NCBI GenBank assembly: GCA_028724245.1
Contig: JAQYDI010000126.1
Coordinates: forward strand, 1-64,000
From: Lachnospiraceae bacterium
Lineage (GTDB): Bacteria; Bacillota; Clostridia; Lachnospirales; Lachnospiraceae
DNA length: 64,000 nt
Direction: 5' to 3'
The notes under the pieces are model-generated. The model did no database searches. It had not been told where the DNA came from and was given only the letters and a program-made list of their open reading frames with translations. How positions within the stretch are numbered: position 1 is the stretch's first letter; each line of letters starts with the position of its first letter. This document shows, piece after piece, positions 39,754-48,752 of the stretch. Both the position numbers and the translations under genes were made by a program.

Positions 39754-40465
39754 TGAATTACTCCTGTTCCGGGAACTTTCCGTCCGGCGCGGTGATTTTC
39801 TTCTTGACCGGATCAGCTTTTCAGTCAACCGAAGCGAAATTACTGCCATTATAGGAAAGAGCGGTTCCGGAAAAACGGTTCTTCTGGAGACAGCTGCAGG
39901 TTTCTTCCGTCCCTGCAGCGGCGGTGTCTATCTGAATTCCATCCCTGTATGCGACATCCCCGTCGAACAAAGGAAAATCGGCTATCTTTATCAGGATTAC
40001 GGACTTTTTCCCCATATGACTGCCGGTGCAAACATCGGCTACAGTCTGAAACTGAAGCACATATCTGATTCTGAAATCAGAAAACAGGTAGAATTCATGG
40101 CACAGCGTTTCGGCATCGCTCACAGGCTGAATCAGTACCCCGGTACTCTGAGCGGCGGCGAACAGCAGCGGGTGGCTCTGGCACGGGCATTGATGACACG
40201 CGTTCCTCTTCTGCTTCTGGATGAACCATTTTCTGCTCTGGATCCTGTTACAAAAAAAGAACTTTACCGCCTCATCCGTGAAATCCGGGAGGAATTCCAA
40301 TGTGCAGTTTTATTTGTTACCCATGATTTCGAAGAAGCCATCCAGCTGGCCGACCGTATTGGTGTACTGATCGACGGAAAACTGCATGGAATTGTTCCCG
40401 CATCGGAACTGTTTACTGCAGACTGGGATGAAGATGTGAACCGTTTTCTCGGCATTACGAAATAA
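39746..40465 (+). CDS. modC: ABC transporter ATP-binding protein, molybdate-type
   Basis: GKSGSGKTVLLE, LSGGEQQRVALARAL, LLLLDEPFSALD; overlaps modB by 8 nt. Confidence 0.9.
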   Translation: MSNELLLFRELSVRRGDFLLDRISFSVNRSEITAIIGKSGSGKTVLLETAAGFFRPCSGGVYLNSIPVCDIPVEQRKIGYLYQDYGLFPHMTAGANIGYSLKLKHISDSEIRKQVEFMAQRFGIAHRLNQYPGTLSGGEQQRVALARALMTRVPLLLLDEPFSALDPVTKKELYRLIREIREEFQCAVLFVTHDFEEAIQLADRIGVLIDGKLHGIVPASELFTADWDEDVNRFLGITK

Positions 40466-40533
40466 TCATCATCTACGGCTCTGTCAAAAACTGCAGTCTG
40501 CATATTTTTATTTGTGAAATGAGGTATCCCGTT

Positions 40534-41289
40534 ATGAATATTGAAATATTTTATCAGACTCTGAAACAACGATTTGAACAACTTCTGGATGAAAATGGAA
40601 TCAGAAATGAAACTGTAAAAATTACCTGCCGTTCACTGTCACCCGAGGAAGCCATCGGAAAAACAAAACGCCGTGACTTCCCTATCCTGACAGGAAAAGA
40701 TGTTATGATCCAGGCAGAATTCCGGGGCAGCCGCGGACAGGCATTTACAGAAGCTCCTCTGGAATTTCAGGGAGATCTGACAGATATCCTGTCCGCAGAT
40801 CTTGTAAATGATCCCTATGCCCGCGGATTATATATTGCCGCACTCAATGCTGTCATGGCTTTTCTTGGGAAATGCAGGGGAACGGTACACTGCCGCACCG
40901 ATGGTCCTGAATCCTGTGCCGTGGACATGTACCGCTGGCTGCATCAAAATTATCCTGATATCCAACACATCACACTTGTGGGGTATCAGCCTGCTCTTCT
41001 GGAAATGCTTTCCGGCAGCAAATATGAGGTTCGGGTACTGGATCTGAATCCTGCCAATATCGGTTCCACACGCTTCAAAATCACGGTGGAAGATGGTAAA
41101 AAAGACCGCGAAGATGCCGTTAACTGGGCAGATCTGATTCTCTGTACCGGCAGCACGGTATGCAACGGTACGATTACAGATTATATGGATCTGCAGACGG
41201 AAGTCGTATTTTTCGGAACAACCCTTTCCGGATGCGCTGAGCTGATGGGATTGAAACGTATCTGTTTTGCAGATCGTTACACAGAATAA
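40534..41289 (+). CDS. DUF364/DUF4213 Rossmann-like putative metal-chelation protein
   Basis: TGKDVMIQAEFRGSRGQAFTEAPLEFQGDL and NWADLILCTGSTVCNGTITDYM; downstream of metal ABC transporter. Confidence 0.75.
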   Translation: MNIEIFYQTLKQRFEQLLDENGIRNETVKITCRSLSPEEAIGKTKRRDFPILTGKDVMIQAEFRGSRGQAFTEAPLEFQGDLTDILSADLVNDPYARGLYIAALNAVMAFLGKCRGTVHCRTDGPESCAVDMYRWLHQNYPDIQHITLVGYQPALLEMLSGSKYEVRVLDLNPANIGSTRFKITVEDGKKDREDAVNWADLILCTGSTVCNGTITDYMDLQTEVVFFGTTLSGCAELMGLKRICFADRYTE

Positions 41290-41334
41290 CCAGCCTGCTT
41301 TTCATCCCTCAATTGCAGCGGGGAATCTCATCCT

Positions 41335-41964
41335 TCAGATTTCCCGCTTTTCATACACCTTCACGGATATCATCCACGATATACCAAAAACAATCGCTCC
41401 AGCCGCGCAAAGCAGCAGCGGAACCAGATTGCCCTGCACATTAACGGAAATCTGAAGTTTTTCAAGGATCTGGGGAAAGGCAACCCCGCTGCCGCATACA
41501 ACGGCAATGGTGATATAATATGCCATTCTGCCTTTTTCCACTCCGTATTTGAACATAACCGGCAGGATCACAGCGGAAGAAACCAGTCCCAGCAAAAGCA
41601 GAATCGACAGGATCCATGCCAGTTCCTCTCTTGCAGCTCCCACACCTGCGGCGGCACGGATTCCCTGAATTGCAGCTGCAATGATCCATACAACGGCAAT
41701 CAGCGCAGCCGCTATGAGATATTTGACTGAAACCATCTGTGCCCGGGAACAGGGCAGCGTACAGCTGTAAATATTCCATCCGCTTTTTTCATCGTAGGAC
41801 AGCAGCGTAGTAGGAATAATACTCGCAACCATCATGGGATAAATCGTAAAGAACAGATTATCATCCTCCGCTGCGGAAACTGCCAGAAACATAATCATCA
41901 GAAAAAAAACTGCACGGCAGTATCTGCTCATCATATAACAATCCTTCAGAAAAAGCCCCTTCAT
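41335..41964 (-). CDS. ABC-2 type permease (six-TM)
   Basis: Hydrophobic; MKGLFLKDCYMMSRYCRAVFFLMIMFL, adjoining ATPase. Confidence 0.8.
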   Translation of the reverse strand: MKGLFLKDCYMMSRYCRAVFFLMIMFLAVSAAEDDNLFFTIYPMMVASIIPTTLLSYDEKSGWNIYSCTLPCSRAQMVSVKYLIAAALIAVVWIIAAAIQGIRAAAGVGAAREELAWILSILLLLGLVSSAVILPVMFKYGVEKGRMAYYITIAVVCGSGVAFPQILEKLQISVNVQGNLVPLLLCAAGAIVFGISWMISVKVYEKREI

Positions 41965-41969
41965 ATCTG

Positions 41970-42866
41970 TTACGCCTCCTTCACCATAAATACAAATAAT
42001 TCTTCGATGCTTACCGGACTGATGCTGATTCCATCCGGTACCGCGTCCCGCAGCACCAGTGCTTCTACCCCGTAGGGAGACTCTTTTCTGCCTTTCACCG
42101 CTGAAGGTGTGATTCCATCCAGCATCTCACGGGTGCAGTGGATCAGACCGTATTTCTCCAGAAGAATATCCTTTTCCTCACACAACAGCAGTTTCCCTTT
42201 ATGGATAAATGCAATGTAATCACAGAGTTTTTCCAGATCGCTTACGATGTGGGAAGACATGAGAATGGAGTGATTCTCGTCTCTGGTAAACTCACTGAAC
42301 ATCTCCACCACTTCATCGCGGACAACCGGATCAAGACCGCTGGTGGCTTCATCCAGAATCAGCAGCTTTGCATCATGAGAAAGCGCCGCTGCAATACCCA
42401 GCTTCATCTTCATGCCCCGCGAAAAATCCTTAAACGCCTTTTTCTCCGGAACAGAAAGCTTTTTCAGATAATCAAAGAAAACATCTTCCTTCCAGTTTTT
42501 ATAGGTATATTTCATGATGCGGTTGACCTGGCCGGCGTTGAGGCACTCCGGAAAGCCCACCTCATCCAGCACCACGCCGATATCCTCCTTCGTCGCATTC
42601 AGTTTTTCCTGATTATCTCTCCCAAGAAGAGTAATCGTACCGGCATCCCGCCTGATCATATCAAGAATCAGCCTGATCGTCGTACTTTTCCCTGCGCCGT
42701 TCTCCCCGATCAATCCCATAATACAGCCGCAGGGCAGCGTCAGGTTCAGATGATCCAGTGTAAAATCCGGATAGGATTTGCATAAATCTTTTATTTCAAT
42801 GGCATTCCTGTTTGTTCCTGCTGCATTTGCTGCTGAAGCCACGCTCATTGTTCCTGCTGCATTCAT
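41970..42866 (-). CDS. ABC transporter ATP-binding protein
   Basis: GLIGENGAGKSTTIRLIL, FSRGMKMKLGIAAALSHDAKLLILDEATSGLD. Confidence 0.93.
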   Translation of the reverse strand: MNAAGTMSVASAANAAGTNRNAIEIKDLCKSYPDFTLDHLNLTLPCGCIMGLIGENGAGKSTTIRLILDMIRRDAGTITLLGRDNQEKLNATKEDIGVVLDEVGFPECLNAGQVNRIMKYTYKNWKEDVFFDYLKKLSVPEKKAFKDFSRGMKMKLGIAAALSHDAKLLILDEATSGLDPVVRDEVVEMFSEFTRDENHSILMSSHIVSDLEKLCDYIAFIHKGKLLLCEEKDILLEKYGLIHCTREMLDGITPSAVKGRKESPYGVEALVLRDAVPDGISISPVSIEELFVFMVKEA

Positions 42867-43243
42867 TACGTCTCCTCCTCATTGATGATGTAAAACATAT
42901 CGATAATATCCTGTCTGCTCAGATTGCATGAAACAGCAAGCTTCGCAATCTCCATCAGATGTTCCTCGATCTTCTTCAGGTTCTCCTCCCGCAGCCATTC
43001 CACATTCTTCGGGGCTACAAAGCACCCCTTGGCTGCAATCGTGTAAATAAATCCTTCCTTCTCCAGTTCATCATAGGCCCTTTTCGTGGTAACCACGCTG
43101 ATGCGCAGATCCTTGGCCAGATTGCGGATGGAAGGAAGCGCCTCGTCCGCCTGCAGCGTTCCGTTGATGATCTGATTCTTGATCTGTGTATAAATCTGAT
43201 CATAAATCGGCGCGCCGCTTTTGTTGTCAATGAATATATTCAC
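42866..43243 (-). CDS. GntR family (YtrA-type) transcriptional regulator
   Basis: MNIFIDNKSGAPIYDQIYTQIKNQIINGTLQADEALPSIRNLAKDLRISVVTTKRAYDELEKEGFIYT. Confidence 0.93.
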   Translation of the reverse strand: MNIFIDNKSGAPIYDQIYTQIKNQIINGTLQADEALPSIRNLAKDLRISVVTTKRAYDELEKEGFIYTIAAKGCFVAPKNVEWLREENLKKIEEHLMEIAKLAVSCNLSRQDIIDMFYIINEEET

Positions 43244-43336
43244 GTTTTCACCTCATTAATCGACTCTGAACAGTTACCATTATTTTATTTGCCTATAGCA
43301 AAATAAAAATTTCAGTAACTGTTTACTTCATATGCC

Positions 43337-43396
43337 GACTGTATATACTGTTTATCTGTATATGTACAGTATATACAGTCGATACAGTATTGTCAA
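43337..43396 (-). promoter_or_regulatory. Promoter overlapped by a 14-bp perfect inverted-repeat operator for the GntR/ABC operon
   Basis: Minus strand TTGACA (43396..43391)-17-TATACT (43373..43368); GACTGTATATACTG-16 nt-CAGTATATACAGTC at 43337-43380. Confidence 0.75.
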
Positions 43397-43424
43397 GATG
43401 TTTTCGAAAATTCTGTTCACCGCA

Positions 43425-43490
43425 GTGTGATCACCTCGGAGTGTTTTTGTATAATAGGAAACGCAGTTTCCTATTATACAAAAAACCGGC
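43425..43490. repeat. Copy 2 of dispersed 33-bp palindrome family
   Basis: TGTATAATAGGAAAC-GCA-GTTTCCTATTATACA at 43448-43480 (perfect 15-bp arms). Confidence 0.8.
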
Positions 43491-43535
43491 CGGTTTCTCT
43501 GTTCTCTGCAGAAAAACCGGCCGGTTTTGCTATCG
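43481..43535 (-). terminator. Terminator of the URO-D family gene
   Basis: Duplicated AAACCGGCCGGTTT palindromes followed by TTTTTT on the minus strand. Confidence 0.6.
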
Positions 43536-43564
43536 GGTTTATATATAGCGGCAGTATGCATCAG

Positions 43565-44572
43565 TTATTTTCCGAAAACCACCTTGCTGTAATTGTCAAT
43601 TGCTTCTGTTGTTGCTTCATAAACGCCTTCAAAAGTACTCATTGCAAGCCCCTGAGAAGCGCTGGGGATGAAATACAGTTTGCCGCATTCATCACATGCA
43701 CGTTTTACTTCTTTTGCTACCACCTCAGGAGTCCATCCTTCGTAATCGATCTTGGCACTGTCAATACCGCCCATGAAGGAGATCTTTCCGCCGTATTTCT
43801 TGATCAATTCGGGAATATTGTTGGTCGTCATGACACCCTGCCAGATATCAATGCCCATATCGATCATATAGGGAACCAGTGTAGCCGCATAGGAATCGCT
43901 GTGGTGAACGATCAGTTCAACGCCGTTTTCCTTGTAGCATCCATAAATATCCTTGTATGCGGGCAGCAGGAATTCTTCAAACATATCAGGAGAAATAAAC
44001 GTAGATGTCTGGCTGCCCCAGTCATCATGATGGAATAATCCGTCGGGTTTCAGGTGTTTGCAGATTTCTTCCGCCTGTTTTACTTCCCATTCTGTCAGGA
44101 ATTTGATCAGATCCTTCAGATCATCGGGTTCTTCATAGAAATTGATCAGTGTATTCTGGATCTCACACAGATGATGGCACTGTTCAAAAATACCGGGTGC
44201 AACGAAAGGTGTTACAAAATATTCGTTTCTGTCGATTGCTTCTGCCTGTGCAATGAACGGTTCCCATGCAGCATCGGGCAGACTGGTAGCCGGTGCTTTC
44301 ACATAATCTCTCCAGTGTGTGATATCCTTTACAACAATCTTCTCAGGTGTATGAACCGGAAAAGAACCGGGCGTACCGATCGGCCATGAATTGGTAACAC
44401 CCCATGCGTTCACCACATTCTCCTCTCCGTACTGAGGCATCGCACTCTGTGTCATGATCGGATGAAATACCATGGCAAATGCTTCATACTGATTTACGAA
44501 ACGATCCGGATTACCGCCATGAATAGTCTCCAGTAAATTCTGTTTTTTTGTTAACATCACATCAACCTCCAT
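43565..44572 (-). CDS. Uroporphyrinogen decarboxylase (URO-D) family protein, possible corrinoid methyltransferase
   Basis: GLFHHDDWGSQTSTFISPDMFEEFLLPAYK, LIVHHSDSYAATLVPYMIDMGIDIWQGV, ISFMGGIDS. Confidence 0.85.
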   Translation of the reverse strand: MEVDVMLTKKQNLLETIHGGNPDRFVNQYEAFAMVFHPIMTQSAMPQYGEENVVNAWGVTNSWPIGTPGSFPVHTPEKIVVKDITHWRDYVKAPATSLPDAAWEPFIAQAEAIDRNEYFVTPFVAPGIFEQCHHLCEIQNTLINFYEEPDDLKDLIKFLTEWEVKQAEEICKHLKPDGLFHHDDWGSQTSTFISPDMFEEFLLPAYKDIYGCYKENGVELIVHHSDSYAATLVPYMIDMGIDIWQGVMTTNNIPELIKKYGGKISFMGGIDSAKIDYEGWTPEVVAKEVKRACDECGKLYFIPSASQGLAMSTFEGVYEATTEAIDNYSKVVFGK

Positions 44573-44754
44573 GCTGTTTTACACGGTTCAAAGCCGGCTT
44601 TATGAAACCTTCAGCATCTGAAAACCGGCTCCGAACCTCTTTTATGTCTCATGTCTTCTGTCAACAGTGTATCACAACTTCCACGTGATATACCAGAGAA
44701 TCTCCGTACAAAAATAGAAAAAAACAATATGGAAATTTGTATTCCGGATACTAA

Positions 44755-45507
44755 TCACCTTTCCTCCGGGCACAGATACCGGCGTTTCCCCAGCGTTTTC
44801 TTTCCATATTCGATGGATTCCTCCGGACAGCTGCAGATGCAGGCCATACAGTGGGTACAGTCGCCGCCCCATTCCGGCTTTCCGTTTTTCAACCGGATAT
44901 TGTGAAGCGGACAGACTTTTACCCATTTTCCGCAGCCGACACAGCCCGATGCGGCATAAAATTGTCTGTCACTGACACATACCCCGTAAAACAGCCGGTT
45001 GACAGGTCCGCTTTTGATCCGGTCGGATATGCAGATCTTTTTCTTCGGAAACACTGCACCCTTTTTGATCAGGACGGCGCACCGGCGGATCCGGCCCTCC
45101 GCCTGACGGATGATCCTTCCGGCCTCCTGACGGGAGGGCGCGCAAAACATGGCAATATAATTTTCCGGCATTACGATTTCCATGCATCCCATGTACATAA
45201 AATGTTTTTTATAACAGAGTTTTCCCGCATATTTTGCCGCATTCCCATTATCTTCCCCGCAGGTCATGACAAAATAAGCGCTCCTGCTGCCTGTAAAACC
45301 GGTCTTCCCTATCCATTCTTTTACTTTTTCAGGCATTCTCCATGCATATACAGGTGTTACAAATACCAGCGGTTTTTCCGAATGAACTTTTGTATAGTCC
45401 TCATTTTTGATCCGCTCATTCAGATCGAGCACCTCATCCCCGGTCAGCGCTGCAATTTTCTTCGCCGCAAAGGCACTGTTCCCCGTTCCTGAAAAATATA
45501 ATATCAT
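44755..45507 (-). CDS. EFR1-type flavodoxin/ferredoxin fusion (2x[4Fe-4S])
   Basis: ILYFSGTGNSAFAAKKIA flavodoxin start; CVGCGKWVKVCP and CTHCMACICSCP clusters. Confidence 0.88.
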   Translation of the reverse strand: MILYFSGTGNSAFAAKKIAALTGDEVLDLNERIKNEDYTKVHSEKPLVFVTPVYAWRMPEKVKEWIGKTGFTGSRSAYFVMTCGEDNGNAAKYAGKLCYKKHFMYMGCMEIVMPENYIAMFCAPSRQEAGRIIRQAEGRIRRCAVLIKKGAVFPKKKICISDRIKSGPVNRLFYGVCVSDRQFYAASGCVGCGKWVKVCPLHNIRLKNGKPEWGGDCTHCMACICSCPEESIEYGKKTLGKRRYLCPEER

Positions 45508-45529
45508 CCTTCTCCCCCTCTAAGTACCA

Positions 45530-46780
45530 TCAGTCGTTGGTCAGCTGGAATTTATCCAGAATGTAGAATACCAGACTCAGAACCATGCCGACTACGCAGG
45601 CAAGAACCATACCGGTCAGCTGTACATCACCGATATTTACCGCAATGCCTGAAAGACCGATGACGAAAATAACCGATGTCAGCGTCAAATTTCTTGATTT
45701 GCCGTAATCCACCTGATTGTCTACCAGAATCCGCAGGCCGGAGGTACCGATCATACCGTACAGCAGGATGGAAATACCGCCGATAACCGGGCCGGGGATA
45801 GTGCTGATCAGCGTGGAAAGCTTTCCGCAGAAGGAAGCCAGGATAGAAAGCACGGCTGCGCCTCCGATGACACGCACGCTGTATACTCCGGTGATCGCCA
45901 TAACACCGATATTTTCCCCGTATGTTGTGGTAGGAACAGAACCGATCAGACCGGAAATAGCCGTAGAAAAATTATCTGCAAAAATGGAGCGGTGCAGGCC
46001 GGGATCCTTCAGCAGGTCTCTTCCGACGATCTTACCGGTTACGATCTGATGTCCGATATGCTCGGAAGTAATAACCAGAAGCACGGGAAGAATGGTCAGG
46101 ATCGCCTGTGATTTGAATTTGGCCAGATGGAAATCAGGGACAGCGAACCAGGAAGCCTCTGCCACTGCAGCAAAATCCAGCATGCCGCAGCAGGCTGCCG
46201 CAATATATCCTGCAATGATGGCGATCAGAATAGGAATAACTGACAGGAATCCTCTGAACAGAACCTGTCCGAAAATAGCTACACCCAGCGTTACCAGAAA
46301 AACAATTACATTTTTCATATCCACCTTGTCCACGCCGGTAAGACCCGCCGTGGATGCTGCGGAGCCGGCAAGTTCCAGACCGATCAGAGCCACAACCGGT
46401 CCCATGGCTGCCGGCGGAAGAACCACATCGATCCAGTCAGTACCGAATTTGTAAATGATCAGCGCCAGCACACAGCCGCAGAGACCAACTACCACGAAAC
46501 CGCCCTGCGCATACTCAAATCCGTATTTGGTGATAACAATCCCCGCCGGCGCCAGAAATGCAAAACTGGAGCCCAGATAAGCAGGGGCTTTTCCTTTTGT
46601 GATGAGGATGAACAGCAGCGTACCCACACCGTTCATAAACAGAACGATGGCCGGGTTGATGCCGAAAATAAACGGCACCAGAACCGTTGCGCCGAACATG
46701 GCAAACATATGCTGGATACTCAGGGGTATCAGCAGACTTACCGGAACCTTCTCTTCGACCTGAATAATCTTTTTTTCCAT
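45530..46780 (-). CDS. uraA: Uracil-xanthine permease
   Basis: SIQHMFAMFGATVLVPFIFGINPAIVLFMNGVGTLLF; VPTTTYGENIGVMAITGVYS NCS2 signature. Confidence 0.95.
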   Translation of the reverse strand: MEKKIIQVEEKVPVSLLIPLSIQHMFAMFGATVLVPFIFGINPAIVLFMNGVGTLLFILITKGKAPAYLGSSFAFLAPAGIVITKYGFEYAQGGFVVVGLCGCVLALIIYKFGTDWIDVVLPPAAMGPVVALIGLELAGSAASTAGLTGVDKVDMKNVIVFLVTLGVAIFGQVLFRGFLSVIPILIAIIAGYIAAACCGMLDFAAVAEASWFAVPDFHLAKFKSQAILTILPVLLVITSEHIGHQIVTGKIVGRDLLKDPGLHRSIFADNFSTAISGLIGSVPTTTYGENIGVMAITGVYSVRVIGGAAVLSILASFCGKLSTLISTIPGPVIGGISILLYGMIGTSGLRILVDNQVDYGKSRNLTLTSVIFVIGLSGIAVNIGDVQLTGMVLACVVGMVLSLVFYILDKFQLTND

Positions 46781-46931
46781 AGACTACCTCTCTTTCTTAA
46801 ATATCTGTAAGTGTATCTTTGACAATATCCGTCCAAACCGCTCAAAAGCAGACAGCACTGTCTTTCCCCATTATACACAAATCCCCCGCATCATGAAAGA
46901 TGCAGGGGATATTTTCCACATATTTTTTACT

Positions 46932-47288
46932 TTATCCTTTCAGTTCCTCCTCAATCTCCGCAAACATCATCTCACAGTATTCCGGATGCATTTCTGCCAG
47001 CTTCATAAAGGTTTCAAAATCATCGATCCGCGCACTGATCATCATACATTTTCTGAAAAGCTCCGGCGTCATCAGCTCCGGATCAAGCACGGCATCCCAC
47101 TCTTCGTCTTCAAAGGCAATGAGGCGCCTGACCGCCAGACCCGCTTTTTTACGCTTCTCCTCTTTGGCGGCATCAGCCTGTCCTGCTTTTCCATCTGTCA
47201 CTTTTCCGTCTGTTACTTTTTCATCTGTTACTTTTTCATCTTTTCTTTTTTTCTCTTCATACCGTTTTAATCTGTCGAATCCTGTCAT
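46932..47288 (-). CDS. Hypothetical protein with KVTD(E/G) tetra/pentapeptide repeats
   Basis: MTGFDRLKRYEEKKRKDEKVTDEKVTDGKVTDGKAGQAD... Confidence 0.6.
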   Translation of the reverse strand: MTGFDRLKRYEEKKRKDEKVTDEKVTDGKVTDGKAGQADAAKEEKRKKAGLAVRRLIAFEDEEWDAVLDPELMTPELFRKCMMISARIDDFETFMKLAEMHPEYCEMMFAEIEEELKG

Positions 47289-47328
47289 ACTCCACCTCTG
47301 ACTTTCCTTTCCCTTCCGCACCCGGATT

Positions 47329-47535
47329 ACTGTGTTTATGAATAACCACGTTTACGGATTGCCGTTTTGTGTATTGCCGTGCTTATGGATTACCGTTTTT
47401 ATGGATTACCATGTTTATAAATTGCCGTTTTTATGGGTTACCATGTTTATAGCTTATCGTTTTTGTAGATTGCCATGTTTATAGATTATCATTTTTGTAG
47501 ATTGCCATGTTTATGGATTACTGTATTTATGGATA
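47329..47535. repeat. Minisatellite: ~13 tandem units of 16 bp
   Basis: Consensus RCCRTKTTTATRGATT; one 15-bp unit at 47361-47375; others in 16-bp register. Confidence 0.9.
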
Positions 47536-47585
47536 CTTTTTTCAGTATATTCAGATATGTTTTTACCCAGAATAATATGGTAACC

Positions 47586-47682
47586 GTTCAAAGTCAACTG
47601 TATTTTCAACTGTTCGGACGGTTCGATCATACTGTGATTACTGCTCAGAGCCAGCCTCCAAAAATCTGCCTGACTCTGAACA
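47586..47682. repeat. GTTCAGAG-family inverted repeat element (degenerate)
   Basis: GTTCAAAGTCA...GCTCAGAGCC...TGACTCTGAACAGT; ends match those of the 6419-6562 element. Confidence 0.55.
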
Positions 47683-47724
47683 GTGTTATACTGTGGATAG
47701 AAAACAGACAACATAAGTGAGCAG

Positions 47725-47790
47725 TGACAGCTGCCCCGGAGCGTTTTATATAGTAGGAAACGCAGTTTCCTATTATACAAAAAACTGCCC
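47725..47790. repeat. Copy 3 of dispersed 33-bp palindrome family
   Basis: TATATAGTAGGAAAC-GCA-GTTTCCTATTATACA at 47747-47779. Confidence 0.75.
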
Positions 47791-47996
47791 GGCTCGGAAA
47801 GCAGCAGATTATGAAACACAACGGATTGCAAAAAATGCAGAATGTTCCTGACATTTTCCTCATACCTGAATAACTGACATTCGAATTTTTCTCATTATAC
47901 CACTGATTCTCCAGTAAATCCACTATTTTAGTTTTCTATTCCACCATATTGGTACACATTTCAGGTAAACTGAGAGTAGATTGAGGTGATAACATA

Positions 47997-48290
47997 GTGG
48001 ACTTTGGTGACAGACTAAAAGCATTGCGCACCCAGTCCGGACTGACCCAGCAGGAGCTGGCCGACCGGATCGGTGCAACCAAATCAATGATCTCATACTA
48101 CGAACTGCAGGAACGTCAGCCTTCATCTGTCTCCCTGAGGAAGCTGTCAGAGGTATTTCACGTAAGTACCGATTATCTGCTGGGACTGGAAAAAGGCGAA
48201 AGCATCGACGTATCCGGACTCGACGAAGAAGACATCCGGGTTGTACGGCAGATGGTCAGCCTGCTAAGAAAGAAGAATACGGCCAGATAA
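47997..48290 (+). CDS. XRE family HTH transcriptional regulator (GTG start)
   Basis: MDFGDRLKALRTQSGLTQQELADRIGATKSMISYYELQERQPSSVSLRKLSEVFHVSTDYLLGL. Confidence 0.92.
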   Translation: MDFGDRLKALRTQSGLTQQELADRIGATKSMISYYELQERQPSSVSLRKLSEVFHVSTDYLLGLEKGESIDVSGLDEEDIRVVRQMVSLLRKKNTAR

Positions 48291-48340
48291 CGTACAGGCT
48301 TGAAGGAACGGGTGAACAGATCAGATGGGCGGCAGAAAAA

Positions 48341-48380
48341 CAGCAGCCGGCTTCTTTGCAAAAAACGGCTGCTGTTATTA
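48341..48380 (+). terminator. Bidirectional terminator hairpin after the XRE gene
   Basis: AACAGCAGCCG-gcttctttgcaaaaaa-CGGCTGCTGTT. Confidence 0.65.
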
Positions 48381-48493
48381 TACGATCTTCACTTTTTATA
48401 AAAACTTCTTATGCAGTTAAGAACAAACCCAGATAGAATAAGACTATCACCGCGGCAATAATTATTACTGCAGATAAATCATGAATCTTTAAA

Positions 48494-48526
48494 GGAGGCC
48501 CCTGTCTGGTGCCTCCTGTTTTTTGA
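48494..48526 (+). terminator. Strong orphan terminator
   Basis: AGGAGGC-ccctgtctggt-GCCTCCTGTTTTTT with no obvious upstream gene beyond the XRE terminator. Confidence 0.6.
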
Positions 48527-48576
48527 GTTTATCAAATATTTTGTATAAGTTTTTTGCCTTTTTCTATCCCAGTGGA

Positions 48577-48716
48577 AGTCCATGAATCTCCTGAAAGGGG
48601 TCATTGCAAACGCCGGTTCTTAGTGATCGGACTTCCTGAAAGGAAGTTCGAGAGCTTAGAATCCGCTGCGTTTTGCACCTGAGCGAGAGCGGGCCCCGGA
48701 AGGAGATTTATGGACT
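48577..48716. repeat. ~140-bp complex imperfect palindrome/structured element
   Basis: AGTCCATGAATCTCC...GGAGATTTATGGACT outer arms; TGCAAACGC/GCGTTTTGCA; inner GGACTTCC-tgaa-AGGAAGTTC. Confidence 0.55.
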
Positions 48717-48752
48717 GAAACGGGAACTGGACAAAAAACAGGCTTGTTCCCC

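Noticed and set aside
43427-44038. 203-aa ORF beginning with CIIGNAVSYYTK and related peptides at 43352 and 47645
   Set aside because: Translation of the 33-bp palindrome repeat plus antisense of the URO-D gene; not a protein family.
47329-47535. CRISPR array
   Set aside because: Contiguous 16-bp tandem units without spacers.
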